A program made the translations under genes and the position numbers. A stretch of 15,686 nucleotides of DNA from positions 1 to 15,686 of the forward strand of contig CAAELC010000038.1 of the NCBI GenBank assembly GCA_900756715.1, read 5' to 3'. Positions 1 through 7,425 of the stretch are shown here, piece after piece (within the stretch, counting starts at the first letter, position 1; the number at the start of each line of letters is the position of its first letter). Source of the stretch: an uncultured Oscillospiraceae bacterium (GTDB lineage: Bacteria; Bacillota; Clostridia; Oscillospirales; Oscillospiraceae). Below the pieces are notes generated by a model. The model saw only the letters and a list, made by a program, of their open reading frames with translations, was not told the origin of the DNA and made no database searches.

Positions 1-186
1 CTGACGCTTTTCCCGGCGGGCCGTTTCCTCGCGGGTGTGTACGCCCTCCTCGGCCATGATGTCGCGCAGCACCATGGCACAGGCCTTGAGCATCTCGCCG
101 TCGCCGGCCTGCTGCTCGGTGCAGCCGTAATTCAAACGCAGCTTCTGGCCGATGGCCTGCTTCAGCGCATCCTTGGTATAGGTCAT
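1..186 (-). CDS. glgP: Glycogen phosphorylase, N-terminal fragment (cut by window edge)
   Basis: Only the first 62 codons are inside the window and the frame is open to base 1. The peptide starts MTYTKDALKQAIGQKLRLNY and ends EETARREKRQ, which matches the start of alpha-glucan phosphorylases just before their conserved HYLSMEF-type segment. These enzymes release glucose-1-phosphate from glycogen ends using phosphate and PLP; the PLP lysine would lie far outside the window. The ATG at 186 has an AAGGAGG ribosome binding site at 194-200 with a 7-nt spacer. It lies 36 nt after the glgA stop with no terminator between them, so it is probably the fifth gene of the glg operon. The identification rests on a short N-terminus plus context, so it is good but not certain. 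Confidence 0.82.
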   Translation of the reverse strand, partial: MTYTKDALKQAIGQKLRLNYGCTEQQAGDGEMLKACAMVLRDIMAEEGVHTREETARREKRQ

Positions 187-222
187 ATAGTTGCCTCCTT
201 ATGGGGTGAGAGTTACGAAAGA

Positions 223-1656
223 TCAGTTGCAGATACGCCGGTACAGCGCCTCGTAGGCCCGGGCGCTGGCTCCCCAGCTGAAATCCGTGGTCATGGCATT
301 CTGCTGCACGGCGGCAAAGCGCTTATGATCCATGGCATACAAATCAACAGCCTGACGGATGACATACTGCATATCAAAGGCGTTGTAATCTGCGAAGACA
401 AAGCCGGTGCCGTCCTCCTGCCCCAGCTGGCAGGAGCGGACGGTATCGTTCAGGCCGCCGGTCTGGCGGACGATGGGCAGGGCCCCGTAGCGCATGGCAA
501 TCATCTGAGAAAGGCCGCAGGGCTCGGAACGGGAGGGCATAAGGAACAGGTCGCTGCCGGCGTAAATGCGGCGGGCCAGTGCCTCATTATACCCGATCCA
601 CGCGCAGATGCGGCCGGGATACTTCCCCTGTGCATAGCGGAAAAAGTCCTCATAGTGGCCCTCTCCGCTGCCCAGCACCGCCAACTGGCAGCCGGTGGAC
701 ATAATGGCATCCAGACTCTCGCAGATCAGGTCGATGCCCTTGTGACCCACCAGACGGCTGACCACGGACAGCAGCGGCGCGTCACACTGCGTCTGCAGGC
801 CAAGCTCCTGCTGCAGGCTGCGCTTGCACTGGGCCTTCCCGCGGAGATTTCCGGCACTGAAGTGGGCCGGAAGGGCCGGATCGCGGGCCGGGTCATAGCT
901 TTCGGTGTCGATGCCGTTGACAATGCCGAAAAATTTATCGTCACACAGCTGCACCACCGACTCCATCCCCTCGCCATACTGGCCATGGTGCAGCTGGCGG
1001 GCATAGGTGGGGCTGACGGTGGTAACGGCATCGGCGGTAAGCATGGCCCCCTTCATCAGATTGACGCAGCCATCCTTTTCCAGCGTGCCGCCGCTGTACC
1101 AGCCCTGATCCAGACCGAACAGATCATCCACCGTGGAGGCAGAGAACTTGCCCTGATACTCCACATTATGGATGGTGAAAACGGTATGCGCCCCGGTCTG
1201 CCCGCTGCCATGGGCGGCAAGTTCCTTCTGGTAGACCGGCACCAGCGCCGTCTGCCAGTCGTTGCAGTGGATCACATCCGGGCTGTCGTCCAGATAGGGC
1301 AGCAGGTCCGGCACGGCGCGGGAGAAAAAGGCAAAGCGCTCGCCATCGTCTCCGGCACCATAGAGGCTGCCCCGGCGGAAGTACCGCTCGTTATCCACGA
1401 AGTACCATGTGACGCCGCGAAGCTGCATGGAAAGAAGCCCGCAATATTCATGCCGCCAGGAAAGATTTACATAGATATAGCGGCGGAAGGTCATTTCCCG
1501 CCGGAATGCATCGGGAATGGTATCATACAGCGGCAGGATCACCGAAACCTTGTGTCCCAGCGCCGCCAGCGCCGGGGGCAGACTGCCCGCCACATCGGCC
1601 AGACCGCCGGTCTTGCAGAAGGGGGCCGCCTCGGAAGTTACATACAGGATATTCAT
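223..1656 (-). CDS. glgA: Glycogen synthase (ADP-glucose:glucan glucosyltransferase, GT5)
   Basis: Transfers glucose from ADP-glucose to the growing alpha-1,4-glucan chain in the cytoplasm. The protein is 477 aa, normal for bacterial GlgA. The N-terminal KTGGL ADP-glucose motif is at residues 15-19, followed by HCNDWQ at about 130-135, VNGIDTESYDP at about 246-256, and the C-terminal catalytic PSRSEPCGL (E378) and RQTGGLNDTV segments of the GT-B fold. I chose the ATG at 1656 because GGAGG at 1665-1669 sits 8 nt upstream and the protein then begins MNILYVTSEAAP, as family members do. An in-frame ATG five codons earlier (1671) overlaps the glgD stop and has no clear site of its own. The gene follows glgD after 14 nt. 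Confidence 0.96.
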   Translation of the reverse strand: MNILYVTSEAAPFCKTGGLADVAGSLPPALAALGHKVSVILPLYDTIPDAFRREMTFRRYIYVNLSWRHEYCGLLSMQLRGVTWYFVDNERYFRRGSLYGAGDDGERFAFFSRAVPDLLPYLDDSPDVIHCNDWQTALVPVYQKELAAHGSGQTGAHTVFTIHNVEYQGKFSASTVDDLFGLDQGWYSGGTLEKDGCVNLMKGAMLTADAVTTVSPTYARQLHHGQYGEGMESVVQLCDDKFFGIVNGIDTESYDPARDPALPAHFSAGNLRGKAQCKRSLQQELGLQTQCDAPLLSVVSRLVGHKGIDLICESLDAIMSTGCQLAVLGSGEGHYEDFFRYAQGKYPGRICAWIGYNEALARRIYAGSDLFLMPSRSEPCGLSQMIAMRYGALPIVRQTGGLNDTVRSCQLGQEDGTGFVFADYNAFDMQYVIRQAVDLYAMDHKRFAAVQQNAMTTDFSWGASARAYEALYRRICN

Positions 1657-1664
1657 GCTTGTTT

Positions 1665-1669
1665 CCTCC
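1665..1669 (-). promoter_or_regulatory. Ribosome binding site that fixes the glgA start
   Basis: GGAGG, read on the minus strand, is placed 8 nt before the ATG at 1656. The competing ATG at 1671 partly overlaps this site, so the downstream start is favoured. Confidence 0.75.
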
Positions 1670-1670
1670 A

Positions 1671-2783
1671 TCAGACCTTTGTGAATTTGCCCAGCACCAG
1701 CGGATAGTTTTCCCCGCCAATGAGCTGAACATTGGCGCCGATGTCTACATTCTTATCCGCGATGACATAGCGCACATTGGCGCCCCGGCGCACCACCGTG
1801 TCTTTAAACAGGATGCAGCCCTCTACAGACGCGCCCTTTTCCACCCGGACGCCGCGGCTGAGGATGCAGTTTTTCACACTGCCCTGAATGTCGCAGCCAT
1901 CGGAAATGAGGGAATTGACACACAGGCCGCTGGGATCAATATAGGTGGAGGGGGCATCATTCTCCTTGGCATAGATGGGATGGTCCGGCCGGAACAGCTG
2001 GTGGCGGATTCCCGGCTGCAGAAGGGCCATGCTGCTTTTATAATAGCTGGTGATGTCGCTGATATGGGCGCAGAAGCCATCAAACACATAGGCCTGCAGG
2101 TGCAGCGTAGCCGCCATATTTTGCAGCACACCCCGGCGCAGGCTGTATTCATTGCGGCTGACGCACCACTCCACCAGCTGCACCAGCAGATCCCGGCGAA
2201 GGACATAGATATTCAGGCTGCGGTAGCCGGAGGGGGCGAAGTCGTTGCAGGTGGTGCGGATGATGCGGCCCGTATCATCCAGCTGGAAATATGTCTCGTC
2301 GCTGCCGCCGGGCTGAGGGGTGCAGACGGCGGTAATGTCCGCACCGCTTGCAAGATGGGCCTGCAGGACAGGCTCCAGCTCCAGATTGACGGCCAGATCA
2401 CAGTCGGCCAGCACCACATATTCCTGACGGATATGACGGACATAGTCCATGACATAGGCCAGCGCCTCCAGCTTGCCCCGATAGCGTCCGTCACCGCCCC
2501 AGCGCTCGGTATAGGCGAAGGAGGGCAGCAGCGTCAGGCCGCCGTAGTTGCGGGACAAATCCCAGCTTTTTCCGCTGCGCAGGTGATCCAGCATGCTCTG
2601 GCACTTGCCGTGCATCACCACGCCCACATCCCGGATGCCGGCGTTGACCATATTGGAGAGCATGAAATCCACCATCCGGTATTCCCCGCCGAAGGGGACG
2701 GAGCCGTGGATACGGGGCTCGGTCAGCTTGCCAAGGCCCGTAGGCTTTTCAAAGGAAAAGATAATGCCGTGCATTCTGTTCAT
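1671..2783 (-). CDS. glgD: Glucose-1-phosphate adenylyltransferase, GlgD subunit
   Basis: Second subunit of ADP-glucose pyrophosphorylase, which makes ADP-glucose from ATP and glucose-1-phosphate. At 370 aa it is shorter than GlgC. It keeps the fold signatures VPFGGEYRMVDFMLSN (about 29-44) and C-terminal hexapeptide beta-helix repeats (about 285-355). It lacks the nucleotide-binding GGxGxRL loop (here FSFEKPTGLGK), and LADCDLAVNLEL replaces the SGDHIYKMDY catalytic segment. GlgD proteins in Firmicutes are known to have little or no activity alone and to modulate GlgC in a mixed complex; the missing motifs agree with that. The ATG overlaps the glgC stop (ATGA, 2780-2783) and has AGGAGGTG just upstream. 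The gene is followed 14 nt later by glgA. Confidence 0.95.
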   Translation of the reverse strand: MNRMHGIIFSFEKPTGLGKLTEPRIHGSVPFGGEYRMVDFMLSNMVNAGIRDVGVVMHGKCQSMLDHLRSGKSWDLSRNYGGLTLLPSFAYTERWGGDGRYRGKLEALAYVMDYVRHIRQEYVVLADCDLAVNLELEPVLQAHLASGADITAVCTPQPGGSDETYFQLDDTGRIIRTTCNDFAPSGYRSLNIYVLRRDLLVQLVEWCVSRNEYSLRRGVLQNMAATLHLQAYVFDGFCAHISDITSYYKSSMALLQPGIRHQLFRPDHPIYAKENDAPSTYIDPSGLCVNSLISDGCDIQGSVKNCILSRGVRVEKGASVEGCILFKDTVVRRGANVRYVIADKNVDIGANVQLIGGENYPLVLGKFTKV

Positions 2784-3994
2784 TCCTGCACCTCCTGACC
2801 GTGGGTACGATCCAGCATGGTTTTTGCCCCCAGCTTTTCCCCGGGGGCCACCCGGGTGCCGGGGCCGAGAACAGCCACGCCCCAGCTTTCCGGGTTTTTC
2901 GCCTCCTCCGGCGGAGCACCCACGCAGGCGCCGCAGCCGATGACGGCCCCCTCGCCCACGATGGCGTACTGCACGCGGGCGCCGGGCTCCACCACGGCGC
3001 CGGGCATCAGCACGGAATAGCTGACGCTGGCCCCCTCGCCCACGATGGTATTATAGCTGAGGACGGAGTTTTTTACCTCGCCCAGAATTTCGCAGCCCTT
3101 GGCCACGGCGCTGTTGCCGATGTCGGCATTTTCCCCCACATAGGCAGGCGGGGCAGAGGGGGTGCGGCTGTAAATGGGCCAGCGGCTGTCCAGCAGGTTC
3201 AGGCCGGAGCCGGGGGAAAGCATATCCATGTTGGCATCCCACAGGGAGTCCAGCGTGCCCACATCCTTCCAGTAGCCTTCGAACTGATAGGCCACCAGCT
3301 TTTCTCCGTTTTGCAGCATGGCGGGGATGATGTTCTTGCCGAAGTCATTGTCAGATTCCGGGTCTGCATCATCGGCCAGCAGATAGTCCCGCAGCTTTTT
3401 CCACGAAAAAATATAGATGCCCATGGAGGCCAGATTGCTTTTCGGCTGTTTGGGCTTTTCGGCAAACTCGGTGATAACGCCGTTTTCATCCACGCTCATA
3501 ATGCCGAAGCGGCTGGCCTCGGCCCACGGAACCTCCATGACGGAGATGGTGCAGTCGGCCTTGCACTCCTTATGGCGGCGGAGCATGTCCAGATAGTCCA
3601 TTTTATAGATATGATCGCCGGAAAGGACCGCCACATAATCCGGGTCATACAGGTCAACAAAGCCGATATTCTGGCAGATGGCATTGGCCGTTCCCTTATA
3701 CCAGCTGGCGCCGGTGGCGCTTTGGTACGGGGGCAGGATATGGACGCCGCCATCAGCCCGGTCCAGCTCCCACGGCTGGCCGCTGCCGATGTAGTTATTC
3801 AGCTCCAGCGGACGGTACTGCGTCAGCACACCCACGGTATCAATGCCTGAATTGGTGCAGTTGGACAGGGGAAAATCAATGATGCGGAACTTTCCGCCAA
3901 AGGGAACGGCTGGCTTTGCCATGTCCCCGGTGAGGACATACAGGCGGCTTCCCTGTCCGCCGGCCAGCAGCATGGCCACGCATTCTTTTTTCAT
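2780..3994 (-). CDS. glgC: Glucose-1-phosphate adenylyltransferase, catalytic GlgC subunit
   Basis: Makes ADP-glucose, the committed step of bacterial glycogen synthesis. The protein is 404 aa. It carries the GGQGSRL nucleotide loop (12-18), KPAVPFGGKFRIIDFPLSN (27-45), WYKGTANAI (98-106), SGDHIYKMDY with the metal/catalytic Asp (D127), FAEKPKQPKSNLASMGIYIF (about 177-196) and GYWKDVGT (240-247), then a left-handed beta-helix of hexapeptide repeats. All expected active-site segments are present, in contrast to the neighbouring GlgD. The ATG overlaps the glgB stop by 4 nt (ATGA at 3991-3994), with AAGGAG about 10 nt upstream inside the glgB end, so the two are translationally coupled. Confidence 0.97.
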   Translation of the reverse strand: MKKECVAMLLAGGQGSRLYVLTGDMAKPAVPFGGKFRIIDFPLSNCTNSGIDTVGVLTQYRPLELNNYIGSGQPWELDRADGGVHILPPYQSATGASWYKGTANAICQNIGFVDLYDPDYVAVLSGDHIYKMDYLDMLRRHKECKADCTISVMEVPWAEASRFGIMSVDENGVITEFAEKPKQPKSNLASMGIYIFSWKKLRDYLLADDADPESDNDFGKNIIPAMLQNGEKLVAYQFEGYWKDVGTLDSLWDANMDMLSPGSGLNLLDSRWPIYSRTPSAPPAYVGENADIGNSAVAKGCEILGEVKNSVLSYNTIVGEGASVSYSVLMPGAVVEPGARVQYAIVGEGAVIGCGACVGAPPEEAKNPESWGVAVLGPGTRVAPGEKLGAKTMLDRTHGQEVQE

Positions 3995-5871
3995 TTCTTC
4001 TCGGCTCCTTTTTTCCGGTTGATACGGCTTTTACCCTGCAAATACAGCGCGCCCAGCGGCGGAACCCGCACGCTGACCGATGTCTCCCTGCCGTGGGAGG
4101 CTATTGTTTCAACGGGGATGTTCCCCTCGTTGCACACACCGCTGCCGCCCCAGCAGAGGGCATCGGTATTGAACACTTCTTCATAGGCAGCCCTGTCCGG
4201 CACGCCGAAACGGTATTCCTCCAGCGCCACAGGGGAGAAGTTCACAACGCAGATCAGTTCCCTGCCGGACTTATCCCGACGGAGAAACACCAGCACATTG
4301 TTGTGGTTATCGTCTGCCACAAGCCACTCAAAGCCCTGCCAGTCGCAATCATTTTCCCAAAGGGACGGATGCTTTTTGTAAAAACGGTTCAGCTGGCGCA
4401 GACACTGGTGGGTGGCGGCCACTGCGGCATCGTCCAGCAGATACCAGTCCAGCGTCCCGGCAAAGTCCCATTCATGCCACTGGGGCAGCTCGGCCCCCAT
4501 AAACATCAGCTTGCAGCCAGGATGGGCCAGCATGTAGGCCATAAAGCCCCGGACACCTGCCAGCTGCTGCCAGTCATCCCCGGGCATCTTGCCGCGGAGG
4601 GAGCCCTTCATATGTACAACCTCATCGTGGGACACCGGCAGAACGAACCGCTCGGAAAAGGCGTAGACCATGGAGAAGGTCACATCCTTATGATGGTGCT
4701 GGCGGAAGAAGGGGTCCATTTTCAGGTAATGGCACACATCGTTCATCCAGCCCATATTCCATTTCAGGTCAAAGCCCAGTCCGCCCTCCTCCGTCGGGCC
4801 GGTGACCTTGGGCCAGGCGGTGGATTCCTCGGCAATCATCAGCGCGCCGGGGCGGATGCGGTGCATGGTGTCGTTGAGAATGCGGATGAACTCAATGGCC
4901 TCCAGATTTTCATGGCCGCCGAAACGGTTGGGCCGCCACTGGGTGCGGCCATAGTCCAGATACAGCATGGACGCCACTGCATCCACCCGCAGGCCATCAA
5001 TGTGATACTCCCGCAGCCACCACGCCGCAGACGACAGCAGGAAGCTGCGCACCTCGCCCCGACCCATATCGAAAACCCGGGTGCCCCAGCCCTCATGCTC
5101 CCATTTAAGCGGATCGGCGTATTCATACAGGCAGGTGCCGTCAAACTCCATCAGGCCATGCTCGTCTTTGCAGAAATGGGCGGGCACCCAATCCAGCAGC
5201 ACGGCAAGGCCCGCACGGTGAAGCCGGTCCACCAGATATTTGAAGTCCTGCGGCGTTCCGTAGCGGGAGGTGGGGGCAAAATACCCGGCACACTGATAGC
5301 CCCAGGAATCATCCAGCGGATATTCGGTTACGGGCATCAGCTCCACGGCGGTATAGCCCATATCCCGGGCATAGACCGCCAATTCATCGGCCAGCTTGCG
5401 GTAGTTATAGGGGCTGCCGTCCGGGTAGCGGCGCCAGGAGCCGGGATGCACCTCGTAAATATTCAGGGGGGCAGAGAGCAGCGCCCCCTCCGTCAGCGCC
5501 TGCTGCCACTTTTCATCGTGCCATGTATAGCCGGACACATCGAAAAGCTTACTGTCGGTTCCGGGGCGGGTCTGGGCATGGAAGGCATAGGGGTCCGCTT
5601 TCCATACCACCCGCCCGTCTGCACAGGTCAGGCAGTATTTATAGGCATCATACTGCTTTGCCCCGGGCACAAACAGCTGCCACAAGCCATCCGACTGCTG
5701 CATGGGAAGCCTTGCCCAGCGGCTGAACTCACCTGCCAGCTCCACCTTACGGGCGTTGGGCGCCCACAGGCGGAACATATAGCCCCGTTTTCCCTCCCGC
5801 AGGGCGGGATGAGCCCCGAAGCAGGTATAGGCACTGTCCCATGTGCCGGCATGAAACCGGGATAAATCCAT
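3991..5871 (-). CDS. glgB: 1,4-alpha-glucan branching enzyme (GH13)
   Basis: Introduces alpha-1,6 branches into glycogen. The protein is 626 aa, within the usual range. An N-terminal CBM48-like domain (about 28-115, YMFRLWAPNARKVELAGEFS) precedes the GH13 barrel. Family landmarks are GYQCAGYFAPTSRYGTP (191-207), the nucleophile in IDGLRVDAV (D297), the acid/base in MIAEEST (E348) and the third Asp in PVSHDEVVH (D416), followed by an all-beta C-terminal domain. The ATG at 5871 has AGGAGG at 5878-5883. It is the first gene of the glg operon, served by the promoter at 5944-5972. The C-terminal tail is very basic (RINRKKGAEKK) because it overlaps the glgC ribosome binding site. Confidence 0.97.
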   Translation of the reverse strand: MDLSRFHAGTWDSAYTCFGAHPALREGKRGYMFRLWAPNARKVELAGEFSRWARLPMQQSDGLWQLFVPGAKQYDAYKYCLTCADGRVVWKADPYAFHAQTRPGTDSKLFDVSGYTWHDEKWQQALTEGALLSAPLNIYEVHPGSWRRYPDGSPYNYRKLADELAVYARDMGYTAVELMPVTEYPLDDSWGYQCAGYFAPTSRYGTPQDFKYLVDRLHRAGLAVLLDWVPAHFCKDEHGLMEFDGTCLYEYADPLKWEHEGWGTRVFDMGRGEVRSFLLSSAAWWLREYHIDGLRVDAVASMLYLDYGRTQWRPNRFGGHENLEAIEFIRILNDTMHRIRPGALMIAEESTAWPKVTGPTEEGGLGFDLKWNMGWMNDVCHYLKMDPFFRQHHHKDVTFSMVYAFSERFVLPVSHDEVVHMKGSLRGKMPGDDWQQLAGVRGFMAYMLAHPGCKLMFMGAELPQWHEWDFAGTLDWYLLDDAAVAATHQCLRQLNRFYKKHPSLWENDCDWQGFEWLVADDNHNNVLVFLRRDKSGRELICVVNFSPVALEEYRFGVPDRAAYEEVFNTDALCWGGSGVCNEGNIPVETIASHGRETSVSVRVPPLGALYLQGKSRINRKKGAEKK

Positions 5872-5897
5872 GGGCCGCCTCCTTTCCTTTTCCTATG

Positions 5898-5921
5898 CGG
5901 CAGGCTTTTTCAGCCCCGCCG
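5898..5921 (-). other. Stem-loop in the glgB leader
   Basis: On the minus strand CGGCGGGGCT and AGCCTGCCG pair around a 5-nt A-rich loop, giving a 9-bp stem with one bulged G and one G-U pair. It lies between the predicted transcription start (about 5937) and the glgB ribosome binding site (5878-5883). No T-tract follows, so it is not a terminator. It could stabilise the mRNA or affect glgB translation; that role is inference. Confidence 0.4.
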
Positions 5922-5943
5922 ACGATCAAATCACTCCGATTGA

Positions 5944-5972
5944 ATTTTACCCTATTTCCGGCCCCGCGTCAA
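5944..5972 (-). promoter_or_regulatory. Sigma-A type promoter of the glg operon
   Basis: TTGACG (-35, 5967-5972) and TAAAAT (-10, 5944-5949) are separated by exactly 17 bp and read towards glgB. The predicted start is near 5937, giving a leader of about 65 nt. The -35 box lies only 7 bp beyond the upstream terminator hairpin. Confidence 0.8.
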
Positions 5973-5979
5973 GAAAGGA

Positions 5980-6017
5980 GGCTGTCAAAACAGCGCGGAA
6001 GCACTGCTTTGACAGCC
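5980..6017 (-). terminator. Terminator hairpin after the XpaC-like gene
   Basis: On the minus strand GGCTGTCAAAGCAG (6017-6004) pairs with CTGTTTTGACAGCC (5993-5980), a 14-bp stem with one G-U pair and a 10-nt loop. It starts 11 nt after the stop codon at 6029-6031. The following tract is only moderately T-rich (TCCTTTCTT), so termination may be incomplete. Confidence 0.65.
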
Positions 6018-6028
6018 CTGAGTCCTCT

Positions 6029-7195
6029 TTATTCCGTTTCTTCCTGCACAGCCGCAGCGGAGCCAAGGCCGAAATCGTCCTCGACCGTCCGGCTGTCCCG
6101 GCGGAGCATCGTCTCCATGACGCGAATATCACTGTCGATGTCCATGGCATCGTCCTGATACAGCTGGTCCAGCTGCCGCTCGAACCCGGCCACGATGGAG
6201 TCCATGGTCTTTTCAATCTTTTCCTTGGCCTGAGATACATTGGTGCCGCTGACACCCGCCGCCTCGAACTCGGCATAGCTGTCCAACAGCTTCTGAGTGG
6301 TGGGCAGATAATAGTTGAGGAATGTGGCCGCCTTATCCTTCTTTTTCGGCTCCTCCTCCACGATGCGGAAAATCTTGCCGGCAATTTCCTCCAGACGGTC
6401 AATCTTTGCGCTGATTACAGGGTCTGCGATGCGGTCGTTGGCCTGACGGATGTCCCGGAGCATGCCGCTGTAGCCCTGCTGGGCCTGAGGCGGCGTCAGA
6501 GGCTTATTCTGCCGGTCCTTCTCCTCCTCATACTTCGCCTGCTCGGTCTGGGAGCGGAAAAGGACGCCGCGGCCCAAATCCAGATAGGCTCCTTCCCCCC
6601 AAAGGCCACGCTCGATCATCAGCTCCAGATCCTTTTCCGTTTTGCGGGCGGAAACGCCGGCGGCCTCTGCCAGCTGGGTGATGGAAATGCTGCCCCGGTC
6701 ACCCGCCACGGCCAGATACTTTCCAAAGCGCCGGGCGCGGCGGGTCATCCCCTGTCCGCCGGCAAGCAGGCCAATGCCCCCGGCAAGCAGGCCCGTGGGA
6801 TAAAACAGCGACTCCAGAAAATAGCGGACATAGCGGAAATTGGCAATGCCGCCATCTTCCAGCCAGAACAGGTTTTCGCGGAAAGCCGTGAGGAAGGCGA
6901 AGCCGCCCAGAGCGGCCAGAATGATGCCGATGGTTCTCATTCTTTGTGCACCCTTGTCGGAGAACTGGGGCGTTCTGACCATCTTCCCGCGGGCGGCAGC
7001 CGTTGCAGCAGAGGAAGAAGCCCTCCCGTTCTGCGTCTTTTTCCGGCCGCTGCTGTCAGACAGCTTCACCAGCAGCATAATAAGGCCCACAGGCCATGCC
7101 ACCGCAAACATGATGGCAATGAAAATCCAGGAGCCAAGGTCACTGTCGTTTTGATTTTTGCCGCCGCGGGGCTGCGTGCTTCTGTTCTCGCTCAT
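6029..7195 (-). CDS. XpaC-like membrane protein with winged-helix domain (5-bromo-4-chloroindolyl phosphate hydrolysis family)
   Basis: A 388-aa protein. Hydrophobic membrane segments are at about 22-44 and 88-104, with a further Gly/Leu-rich one at about 127-147. A winged-helix-like domain at about 155-213 (ISITQLAEAAGVSARKTEKD) is followed by a charged linker. The C-terminal helical region with LNYYLPTTQKLLDSYAEFE (293-311) is the recognisable core of the XpaC family. B. subtilis XpaC was named for an indicator-dye phosphatase phenotype, and its true biochemical role is unsettled. XpaC genes usually sit beside telA (toxic anion resistance), which is absent here. The start at 7195 shares one base with the DUF896 stop (TGATG) and has a G-rich site (AAGGGGGAAGG) upstream. 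It is the last gene of its operon. Confidence 0.75.
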   Translation of the reverse strand: MSENRSTQPRGGKNQNDSDLGSWIFIAIMFAVAWPVGLIMLLVKLSDSSGRKKTQNGRASSSAATAAARGKMVRTPQFSDKGAQRMRTIGIILAALGGFAFLTAFRENLFWLEDGGIANFRYVRYFLESLFYPTGLLAGGIGLLAGGQGMTRRARRFGKYLAVAGDRGSISITQLAEAAGVSARKTEKDLELMIERGLWGEGAYLDLGRGVLFRSQTEQAKYEEEKDRQNKPLTPPQAQQGYSGMLRDIRQANDRIADPVISAKIDRLEEIAGKIFRIVEEEPKKKDKAATFLNYYLPTTQKLLDSYAEFEAAGVSGTNVSQAKEKIEKTMDSIVAGFERQLDQLYQDDAMDIDSDIRVMETMLRRDSRTVEDDFGLGSAAAVQEETE

Positions 7196-7413
7196 CAGGA
7201 CCTTCCCCCTTTCCCGGGCTGAAGCTTACGCTTGTTGCCCTGTTCATCCACGACCCATGTATGATCCAGCTCCCGGCGGAGATTGCCCAGGACACTGTCC
7301 ACATACTCCTGCCGCAGGCGGGCCCGCTCTGCCGTTTCCTCCGGAGTCAGGCCCTCCTCCGTTTTTGCCTTTCGGGCCAACTCGTTGATACGGTCTATCT
7401 TCTTCTGCTCCAT
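7195..7413 (-). CDS. DUF896 / UPF0291 (YnzC-like) small protein
   Basis: A 72-aa hydrophilic protein starting MEQKKIDRINELARKAKTEE and continuing with LTPEE.AERA.LRQEY and NLRRELDHTWVVDE.GNKRKL, the full DUF896 pattern. Members are small helical proteins; B. subtilis YnzC is linked to the SOS operon yneA-yneB-ynzC, but the molecular function is unknown. The C-terminus is basic (PGKGGRS). The start is supported by GGAGGAG about 6 nt upstream, lying directly after the stop of the YlmH gene. The stop overlaps the next gene's ATG by one base, which indicates co-translation. Confidence 0.88.
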   Translation of the reverse strand: MEQKKIDRINELARKAKTEEGLTPEETAERARLRQEYVDSVLGNLRRELDHTWVVDEQGNKRKLQPGKGGRS

Positions 7414-7425
7414 TGTCTCTCCTCC

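Noticed and set aside
37..1707. Long open frame (556 codons) on the plus strand opposite glgA
   Set aside because: It is an antisense reading of a GC-rich gene, with no recognisable domain, no ribosome binding site and repetitive Ala/Gly/His/Gln composition. glgA on the other strand is unambiguous.
4093..5865. Long open frame (590 codons) on the plus strand opposite glgB
   Set aside because: It is a mirror frame of glgB created by codon bias; the translation is rich in His, Gly and Gln, matches no family and has no start signals.
5870..7222. Plus-strand open frame (450 codons) opposite the XpaC-like gene
   Set aside because: It overlaps the glg promoter, the terminator and the whole XpaC-like gene, has no domain, and its composition looks like an antisense shadow.
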